NCBI GenBank assembly: GCA_017311315.1
Contig: CM029672.1
Span: 14,622,626 to 14,686,625, forward strand
Origin: Dendrocalamus latiflorus
Taxonomy: Eukaryota; Streptophyta; Magnoliopsida; Poales; Poaceae
Length of the DNA stretch: 64,000 nucleotides
Direction of reading: 5' to 3'
Both the position numbers and the translations under genes were made by a program. Below are positions 55,670-64,000 of this stretch, piece after piece. Below the pieces are notes generated by a model, which saw only the letters and a program-made list of their open reading frames with translations, did no database searches and was not told the origin of the DNA. Positions within the stretch are counted from its first letter, which is position 1, and each line of letters starts with the position of its first letter.

Positions 55670-55835
55670 AGATGGGGTCTACTAGTCGATTGTAGTAGAC
55701 ACTATAGTGACATCATTTATATCGGCCAAAATTGCACGCGAGTATCTCTTTATAAGCTTCTCTATAAATTATTGTTATTCATCAGTCAAAACCAAAAACT
55801 ATCAATAAAATCCAATATAAACGCTTCCAAGAGAT
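55670..55835. mobile_element. Tourist-like MITE remnant
   Basis: Resembles 2047-2165 and ends with ATCCAATATAAACGCTTCC, a Tourist-type right end. The left end is not defined. Confidence 0.4.
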
Positions 55836-57115
55836 CCAGCTTCCAGAACAAGCAAATGAAGCAAGCATCAGGGAAGTTCAGGGAAGTTGCCGCTCAACAA
55901 ACCCCAGTGTGTTTCCGTAGACGAACAAGAATCTGTGACATCTTCACCAGAAAGTTGGCTTGTCATATGCTACTACATAACTATAAACCATCAAAGAAAT
56001 TATTCATCCATGTAGACAGCAGACTATATTTCTCAAATAGGATTTAGAAAATGTAGTTTCTCAAATAAAGAAGCATAATGACGAGAGAGAGCAGAAGATG
56101 TCATTCAGGACAAACGGCAGGCTTGAAGTATGTAAAAAAACATTAAATCTAGTTAAGTTTGAGCCACAGAGTCAGAGATTACCTTCGGATTCCTGAACAT
56201 GTTTTTTTACCCTAGTGAGTGGAAGGGCACGGTGATTAATGTCTGGTCATGGGCCCATCCAAAACCAATCATGGTAGAGGCCAGCGCAGGGGTCGCCTTG
56301 ACCAGATGTGTTTGTGAAGTATGACCGGTGAGGTTCCAAGGCAGGCAGAGAGAAGCAGAGAACACCATAGTTACTGCTCGCAGGTTTGCATCCATGGTTC
56401 TTCTAACCCCTGTACCTACCTCAGTTACCAAGTGATATTGTACTAACCTGGAAATGCACAACAATAGCTTCATTCATATAGTTAATGGCTGAAACAATTG
56501 ATAGTCTCTGCTTGGTGATGTTTCCGAGAAGACTGTTTTATCTGGAGATGGTACTGCATCTCGCATGAAGATATGCGCTACCCCGTCCACACTTGTCACT
56601 ATAGAGAATTAGAGGTTTAGAAATTGGAGCAGAAAAGCCACATTGCTTGAAAAACGCCGGAACCAACCCTGTCGACCTCCACATTTCAAACCCGTCTTTA
56701 TTGGGCTCTAGTAGTATTCTACAAACTCGTACATTATACAAATCGTCTCAACCAATCAGTTGCTGTGCGATTACAAAATTATTTTTCTAGCTAAAAATCA
56801 TGTCCTGAGTCGATTACATAAGTGAGCAGCAGAAAAAAAATAAATCTGAAGCAACGAACAGTCCATGAAATGGTTGGCACTGGACTGAGCAGAGCACCAG
56901 TAAGACACGAGGGCCCACCTGTCATCCTCTCCGCGCGACCGCTCTCGACTCAGTGGCACCGCTTGCTGCTGCGCGCGGTAAGAAAAGTATATTTTTCACG
57001 GTTCAGGTGTCTTGCGACAGTGACAGGTGGGTCCAGAGTAGGTGGGTCCCATTGGTCAGTCACGCGGGCTCCGACAAACTCACTAAAGTATCTGGGTGGG
57101 CACGGGCACGGGGCA
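55836..57115. other. intergenic, no gene seen
   Basis: The GC content rises after about 56890, giving overlapping ORFs on both strands (56822-57229). No domain is recognised. Confidence 0.4.
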
Positions 57116-57120
57116 GGACG

Positions 57121-57154
57121 CACGTGTCGCAGGTCGACGGGCACGTGTCGCAGG
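57121..57154 (+). promoter_or_regulatory. paired G-box/ABRE-like motifs
   Basis: CACGTGTCGCAGG occurs twice 21 bp apart (57121-57133 and 57142-57154). The CACGTGTC core binds bZIP/bHLH factors and is the core of abscisic acid response elements. It lies about 1.35 kb before the neprosin-like start codon, so its target is uncertain. Confidence 0.5.
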
Positions 57155-57534
57155 GCCCAAGGTGGCGCCACGGTGGGCAGGAGATGGGGCCCGCGCACCA
57201 CTAGACTACTAGAGACGGAGAGCTGCTAGGGGCACAACGTGGTTCACCCAAAAGGTTTCGTTCAGCCCAAAATAAACCAGTAATACACTGCCACGTTTGC
57301 TAAATCACGTTTGCTGCATAAACTTGAATGTCACTTTGATTGTGTAAATAAATGAAAGTAAAATTTAATCTACACTTTAATCCTATGACACATGCCAATT
57401 ATACACATATCTAATTAAAGAATATATTCGTGTACAACAGAACAAACTATGCTATACCTAAATTTCTAATCTCGATCGGCTAATTTTAGTATCCACCTAT
57501 AATGAACCTATTGTTTTTAATTTATTTGAGTTTA

Positions 57535-57700
57535 TGGCTTATAATTTCTCTCAAATAAATAAACGGGATGATTTCTCCGCCACCATTTTGAAGCGGTTTA
57601 TCGAGATAGCATTTTAAAATAGCTTATCAGCTTTTAATTCATTCATACGAGCGATCGTATTAGAGTAAAAATTCAAAAATCACAATCATAAGTCATAGCC
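57535..57700. repeat. inverted third copy of the 155-bp unit
   Basis: On the - strand it carries CGATCGCTCGTATGAATGAA, AAAAGCTGATAAGC, GATAAACCGCTTC and TTTGAGAGAAATTATAAGCC, in the order of the tandem units at 52735-53044. Confidence 0.65.
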
Positions 57701-58502
57701 TAAAGAACAGGCCAAGCAATGCAAGGTAGATCATTAACCTTGAAAAACCATATGACATACAAAATCATGTATTTTTTTAAAAAAAATTGACACAATAATA
57801 CAACATAAACATTTTTTGCACTCACACTACACATAAATTTGAATTATATAACTCAAATAATCTATTTAAGGTTTCGACTGTAACATAGAAAACATATTTT
57901 CCATGTAATATCTAATTTAATCTCTGGAATGATCAAATTAAGCCATTTCGGTTTTCTCTTCAAACCGGTTGCTTCGGTATTCTGATGACATGGAAAATCT
58001 CTAAATACATCATGTCATGGAGGCACCTTTCCAATATTTTATTTCTCCAAATTTTCACATCAGGTCCATCGATCAGCGTGACACTGGTTGGCACTCGCAC
58101 GTTGCCACCCTGTGCGCCTAATAATTCACGAGTCTTGGAGCAGGCAGGGGCAGTCTGGTCCAGAAATCCAAAATTAAAGCTCGGAAACGGCAAAAGCTGT
58201 GGCGACTAGCTGCGACCAGTCTCTTCCCACCTCCCAGTGAGCTCAGTGTACACGCCCCATTACCACCAGCAGCAGCAGCCAATTCCAAGGAAGACGAAGC
58301 CGCTCAGTAAGCACCCACGCCCCTGCATTGCTTTGATATTCTCAGATCAGTCCTCGGCGTACGCAGCGGCGAGGCGGCGAGGGGCCTTTCTGTGAGGCAG
58401 AAGGGCCTTCTTGCATTTTGGATACAGAAGAGGGGGGTAAGAGGAAAAGAAGGGGAGGCTGAGCTGAGCAGGGGAAGTGGAAGCTTCAGCCTTGTAGCGT
58501 GC
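57701..58502 (+). other. upstream region of neprosin-like gene
   Basis: AT-rich to about 58,050, then mixed, then GC-rich near the start codon. A (CAG)n-like patch lies at about 58269-58280. No clear TATA box is seen, and the transcript start is unknown. Confidence 0.4.
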
Positions 58503-61131
58503 ATGGGGGCGGCGCGCGGTGGAACGGCGTGGGTGCTGGCCGCGGCGGCGGTCTGCGTGTTCTGGGCGGCCGCGGTGGAGGCCAGGTCGCCGGCGGCGAG
58601 GATGCACCGGCACCTGAAGCGGCTCAACAAACCGGCCGTCAAGAGCATCGAGGTGGTTGCAGTTCTTGATTTTTCGCAAATGGGCTTCTTTTATTTCTTT
58701 GTTTGGAAATGATAATTTCTTTCGGGGTCGTAAACGAACTTTGTGTCGATGCATCGGAGGAAATGGGAACTCAAAATGATGGTTTCTTTGATGTGAAATG
58801 GTTTTGTGGTGGTGTTCTTGGGATTATAGCTTTGTTCCTGTGGAATTTCGTATAGTAGTTTAGCTGCATTTGGTAGGTTTTGAGTAAGCTTCAGTGAGAA
58901 GTTGTATTCTCTTATTCAGAAAAGCTTGCTTTTCTCTGCTTCTTTTGGGTTGTTCTTGGTGGTGATTTCCTTTGTTTACTTTACAGATTTTTTTTTTCAG
59001 AAAGTTCTTATCTTTTGGAGGTAGATTTGGAAAATTCAAGCAGCGTAGAGCAGGAAAGATGCGTTATGCGTCCAGGCTGGCCCTGGGAAAGTAGTCTTGC
59101 GAGGAGCAGTTCTTTTTTAACTCAACGAATGCTGAGTTCGAGGATGTCATGTTAACATTCCATCTTTCACTGCATTTTCTTAAAAGTTGCAGAGTGAAGC
59201 TTTTTTTTTTCAGAAAGAAGTGCTTTCGAGAGGAATTTTGAAAGAAGTTAACATGAGCATTTCTGACTGATTTATAACTTTTTTCCTTCGTTGTTTGCAA
59301 ACCGTGCAGAGCCCAGATGGGGACATCATCGACTGCGTGCGCATCTCCCACCAACCAGCCTTCGATCACCCTCTCCTCAAGAACCACACTCTCCAGGTAC
59401 GAACAATCATTCACATTTCAATCCTTTCCAAGAACTTTTACAAAGGTCCATTATTAATTTGTTGCTCTCATCATTGACTCTGCAAAAATCTTTCACCGTT
59501 GCAGTTGAGGCCGGCCTACCACCCGGAAGGCTTGTATGATGATGCCAAGAGCAGCGTGGCTTCCAACAATGCCGGCGAGAAACCGATGCTCCAGCAGTGG
59601 CATCAGAATGGGAGGTGCCCGGAGGACACTGTCCCAATCAGGAGAACGAAGAAGGATGACCTGCTCCGAGCGAGCTCCATGCGGCGGTATGGCAGGAAAC
59701 GGCATACCACCCCGAACCCGCTGTCCATTGATCCTAACATGCTCAATGAGGGTGGTCACCAAGTATGTCCGCATATCCTGTTGAGATTGAAGAACATGGT
59801 AATGGCATTGGCATGTTGTACTTACTGAACAATTGTCGAATTCAGCATGCGATAGCGTACGTCGAGGGGGATAAGTACTATGGTGCGAAGGCCACCATTA
59901 ATGTGTGGGAGCCCAAGATCCAGCAGCCTAATGAGTTCAGCCTGTCCCAGCTATGGATCTTGGGGGGATCATTTGGGGAGGATCTCAACAGCATCGAGGC
60001 CGGATGGCAGGTACCGAAAGAACCTGAACTCATGAGCTTCGTCACATTCATTGATTCATACTTTTGCCGAGTAAATGCTGACCGTTTTCGCGGTCATTGC
60101 GCCTGCCTCATGCAACCTGGGGTGTATGTCTGGCGATCATTTATGTGTACTGTTTGGTTCATCAGGTTAGCCCGGACCTCTATGGAGACAACAACACTAG
60201 GCTATTCACATACTGGACCGTAAGTGTCGCAAACTCAGTTGCTCATGCTTACATTATTAATGGATTCTGTACTTGGAAGCAAACATTCTGTCGTTGACAC
60301 ATTAACTTCAATGTTTCTTACATTGCTTTGCTATTGGGCGATTCGTAGAGTGATGCATACCAAGCTACAGGGTGCTACAACATATTGTGCTCAGGGTTCA
60401 TTCAGATCAACAGCGAGATTGCCATGGGAGCGAGCATCTTCCCCATATCGAACTACGCTGGCTCCCAGTATGATATCAGCATACTGATCTGGAAGGTGAG
60501 CAATTTTAAACAATCAAAACATCACCACATGCCATTCTTAGTGCCTTCAGAATTAGCACAAAAAAAAAAGAATTAGCACAAGACACAGTGCTAGAGAATC
60601 TTTGCCCACATGCTTTAGTGCTCTTACCTATGCTCCCTCCTGACTCACACCTGGTTCTTTGAAAATTATTTCCTCCAAACCACAATTACTACACGGTTAA
60701 TACCTTTATGACATTTCTAATGTTGCTGTTTTGCGCGCTTAATTTGTGAGCAGGACCCAAAGGAAGGCAACTGGTGGATGCAGTTTGGGAAGGAATATGT
60801 TCTTGGCTACTGGCCATCCTTCCTCTTCTCCTACCTCGCCGACAGCGCGTCGATGATCGAGTGGGGCGGGGAGGTGGTGAACTCGGAGCCCGACGGCGCG
60901 CACACGTCGACGCAGATGGGCAGCGGGCACTTCCCGGAGGAAGGGTTCGGCAAGGCGAGCTACTTCAAGAACGTCCAGGTGGTGGACAGCACCAACCAGC
61001 TCAAGGCCCCAAAGGGGGTGGGCACATTTACCGAGCAATCCAACTGCTATGATGTGCAGAATGGCAACAATGGCGACTGGGGCACGTACTTCTACTATGG
61101 TGGCCCTGGCAAGAACTCAAACTGTCCATGA
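58503..61131 (+). CDS. neprosin-family (DUF239) secreted protein
   Basis: Seven exons (58503-58652, 59310-59396, 59505-59762, 59846-60010, 60166-60219, 60349-60495, 60754-61131) with GT/AG junctions, all phase 0, give 412 aa. Residues 1-27 are a signal peptide (MGAARGGTAWVLAAAAVCVF then WAAAVEA). Residues about 35-170 form the activation domain, with KSIESPDGDIIDCV and HQPAFDHPLLKNH. The rest is the neprosin domain with YYGAKATINVWEPKI, FSLSQLWILGG, EAGWQVSPDLYGD, GCYNILCSGFIQ, IWKDPKEGNWWM, WGGEVVN and MGSGHFPEEGFGKASYF. Neprosin of Nepenthes is a glutamic endopeptidase cutting after proline; Glu residues in EAGWQV and WGGEV are the likely catalytic pair here, by recalled family pattern. Function of grass members is unknown. 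The gene looks intact. Confidence 0.93.
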
Positions 61132-61252
61132 GTAGTGAAAGTGGTATCCGTCACCATGAGCAAATGTAACCAACCATTCATGTGTGCAATATAGCTTCTG
61201 CATCTCTCCTTTAGCCCTAGATGTGCTCTAGTGTTCGCATTTTTTTCTTCAT

Positions 61253-61256
<4 letters not shown>

Positions 61257-61314
<58 letters not shown>
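61257..61314. repeat. (CT)n microsatellite after neprosin-like gene
   Basis: About 29 CT units beginning some 125 bp after the stop codon, likely within or near the 3-prime untranslated region. Confidence 0.95.
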
Positions 61315-61321
<7 letters not shown>

Positions 61322-61549
61322 TTTTTTTATGCGCCATGTAAAGTTTCTGAAGGGAAGCGTGGCGTGAGGTGGTGCTGTTGGGCTGGTGGTCCCCTCTAGG
61401 GATTTTGCAAGTCGAAGGTATGCTGGTGTTATAGCTTATTCGTCGGTGGTGTAAGTGTTGAGGTCTTCAGTCTTCACCATTTCGTTTTCGCATTGGTTGG
61501 CTGGATGAGTGTAGCACCGGTATGGCAATAGATGAAGCGAATGTCGTCT

Positions 61550-64000
61550 TTAAATTTTTCTCTAAATATTTATTAATCTTTCGCTAATAGTTATGATTAA
61601 GAATCAAAAAATTTGAAAATCCTTGTGCTACAATAATTTCAGTATGTAAATAGTGAAAAGAGCACTATTTTAAATTCAAAAATTTAATAAACTTTTGTTC
61701 CGTACATTTAAAAGACTTCAAATTTACACCAATGCTAGATCATGACCTTAAGTGCATATTTCAACCAAAACTCTTTAAAGAACTTTGAATAATATTTTAG
61801 CCCATGAAGTTCTACTGCACTAAAACTAGGTAAAAATATAAAATTGAGCCAATTCTCAAACTAAATTTTCAAATTGCTTGAAATTTGGTATGCACTTTCT
61901 TTAGTAAGTTAGGAAAATTGTTACCAAAATTCTAACATTTTTTTGAAGGAAGATTACAACAAAACTGATCAAAAAACCAAAAAAAGGTAAATATAACTTG
62001 TTCATGGATGAATAATGGTTAAGATTATTTTAGATATATTTTCACATGTCACATCAAACTAGAACAACTAAGGAATCGAGGGCAAAAAAATAACCGGATC
62101 AAGAAATCACTCGGAGAGGCTAAATTAATAAAAAAAAACAGGTAACTTCAAGAACTTGCAAAATCTGATATCTAGATGGATAGAGATTGATCTCCATGAA
62201 TCATCTCCCTTACTTGCACATCCTTGGCATAGAGCAAGATCAAGAAGGAAAGAGAAGAGGTTAAAACCAACAAGATCAAGGGCAAATCAACCAAAACAAG
62301 GAAGATTCATAAAAGATGAACAAAGCTGATATATCACTACTTGAGAATGAATGTCTTACAGCCACTCCACCTGAAAGATAAAGAGAGTACACCATATCAC
62401 TCACACTTCTCAAACCCTAACCCTAAAATACTTGGCTTCTATTGCAAGGATTGGGTGTTTATACGTAATCGCTTGTTTAGAATACAAAGAGGACCCTCAA
62501 GACAAACAAGTTTGTGAGCAAGATGAATCAATACTTTGATTATTTTGCACCAACAATTTGAATGAAAGATATGTTGATTTAAATTATTAAATTACATGCT
62601 TTAAATTTTATTATGTAAATTCTATTCATGTTAAGCCCATAGTTAAGTCCTAATTAATAATTGTGCTATCACACCCCACTCCTTGTCTTTAGACATAAAT
62701 CCTTGTCATCGTAGACATGGTAAAATACTAGATATAAGTCCATATCTAAGCGTCATGCTTAGTCTTGCTTGATACCAAGGGCGTTAATTTGCCCTGACAT
62801 CATTTAAAATATGAAAGCTTGGTTTGGGTAGCCACTGGAGATAAGTGGTTGATATTTTAACTAGAAAGAATATTTTGGAATTCTAAAACTCTAAATTAAA
62901 TATCCAAGCGGATGGTAAGAGGGGTTGGTGCGGATGTAACACGAGAGTGTGGTTTATGGTAGAACCGCGTAGGTAACTCTATGGACTTAATCTTGTAACA
63001 CCTTTCTAATGCAAAATAGTGTAACCATAGTCTATAATGGGTACAACTTGATCAATTAATTTGCATCGACCCAACGCTGGTTGCACCATCTAGTGGAACA
63101 CGGGTTGAGTGCTAGATGTATGCCTCCGTACGGTGCAAGGGAGCCTCTGGAGCAGGTGGACGTAATCCCATAGTGATGAAAATCTTAACGGATGTAGCCT
63201 CATTAGAAAGATGCATTGTTAAGATCTTGTGATGATCTTCTTGATTTACATGTCTAAGGAAACATACAGAATAGAACAAGTCGATTACTCTTGTGGATAA
63301 AGTGTGCGACATCTGTATAGTAAAAAACTATTTGAACAATCGTGTCCACAGTCATGGGCGGGCGTGGGAAATTACTCGAGGTAGTGTCTATTTTACAACT
63401 GAAACTTTGTGGGTGGAATGAAAAACACGATGGAAGGATGTAACAATGAATTGATTTTCCCTAGATGAACGTAACCTAGTGATGATAATGGGTGTATGTA
63501 ACTCTAGTAATAAACTAGTATGTGGTGTATGGAACCATGTAATAGATGGATGAAATCTACACTACTACTATTATTGCATTTTCTTACACTCTTCAGAAAA
63601 ATATGGTTTAGTTAAAAATGCTGTTTTAGGAACTTTTACTTACCTAAAATTTTAACTATGATATTTCGCAAATAAAAGAACCCGAGTCTTTCTTGTTAAG
63701 CCTTGCATTTATACTATTGCATTCTATGTGTTAGCTCATGGAGCACAATTGTTTATTCTCACCCTCGGTCTCTAAATCAACTCAAAGGCTGTGAATCATG
63801 ACTACTACACATACTACGCAACTCCGGGACCAGACAGAGAAGGAGATGGTGGAGATTAGGACGTCACCTCAAATAGGAAGACTTTGATGGTGATTGTGTT
63901 ACATATATTATTCAAACTCTTGGAAAGTGGTATGACATCTTTTATTCTCACTCGCTTGCCATTAGTAAAGTGTGACCTCACCTTTTAATTTTCACTTTGG
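61550..64000 (+). mobile_element. part of a third LTR of the LARD-related group
   Basis: It follows the plan of the LTRs at 11297 and 24708: AT-rich start, a phrase TGAATCAATACTTTGATTAT at about 62525, and the conserved block at about 63279-63366 (CAATCGTGTCCACAGTCATG, GGGCG). It then has TGTTAAGCCTTGCATTTATA at about 63690 and TGTGTTAGCTCATGGAGCAC. It runs off the window end. The left boundary is not defined and no target duplication could be checked. Confidence 0.6.

Noticed and set aside
61095..61337. A - strand ORF of Arg-Glu repeats
   Set aside because: It is the complement of the (CT)n microsatellite after the neprosin-like gene.
62405..62425. Telomere-like AACCCTAACCCTAAA
   Set aside because: Only two to three units, inside LTR sequence. 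This is the size of a telo-box, not an interstitial telomere array.
1..64000. CRISPR arrays, bacterial operons, riboswitches or phage genes
   Set aside because: Intron-containing plant genes, MITEs and LTR retrotransposons show this is plant nuclear DNA. No regularly spaced repeat-spacer array is present.

Overview
The window is nuclear DNA from a grass (Poaceae), probably Oryza or a close relative. The evidence is GC-rich first exons, dense MITEs (Tourist-like, hAT-like, Mutator-like), nested Ty3/gypsy and Ty1/copia retrotransposons, a Helitron with captured exons, and plant exon/intron structures. The species cannot be fixed from sequence alone. Most of the window is transposable-element DNA. 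I support two intact genes, both on the + strand.

Layout. 1-7.6 kb is intergenic DNA packed with small DNA transposons: an hAT-like element (196-712), two inverted copies of one hAT-like family (1145-1706 and 4010-4570), a 1.15-kb foldback element, and Tourist-like MITEs. 7.6-33.7 kb is a nest of retrotransposons. The oldest layer is a decayed copia element on the - strand. A 2.0-kb solo LTR (30820-32831) sits in its integrase. A gag-only gypsy-type element (9037-30203, - strand) sits in its reverse transcriptase. Inside that gag-only element are a very young non-autonomous element with two 5,150-bp LTRs (11297-24219) and a truncated LTR (24708 to about 28765). Target duplications and rejoined reading frames define most layers. 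34.2-36.1 kb is a deleted hAT element with a BED zinc-finger remnant. 36.1-41.5 kb is a probable Helitron carrying a DUF1618 fragment, an unassigned exon and five well-preserved exons of a peroxisomal-type citrate synthase.

41.6-46.2 kb holds more hAT-like, Mutator-like and PIF/Harbinger-like MITEs. 47.6-49.8 kb is the gene for the 14-kDa subunit (QCR7) of mitochondrial complex III: four exons, 123 aa, with site II type promoter motifs. 50.7-57.7 kb is intergenic with a MULE-like element, MITEs and small tandem repeats. 58.5-61.1 kb is a neprosin-family (DUF239) secreted protein gene: seven exons, 412 aa. From about 61.5 kb to the window end lies part of another LTR that shares a conserved block with the LTRs at 11-28 kb.

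No operon-like logic applies. The two genes are independent. The main interest is the retrotransposon nest with one apparently very recent insertion, the exon-capturing Helitron, and the large palindromic element.
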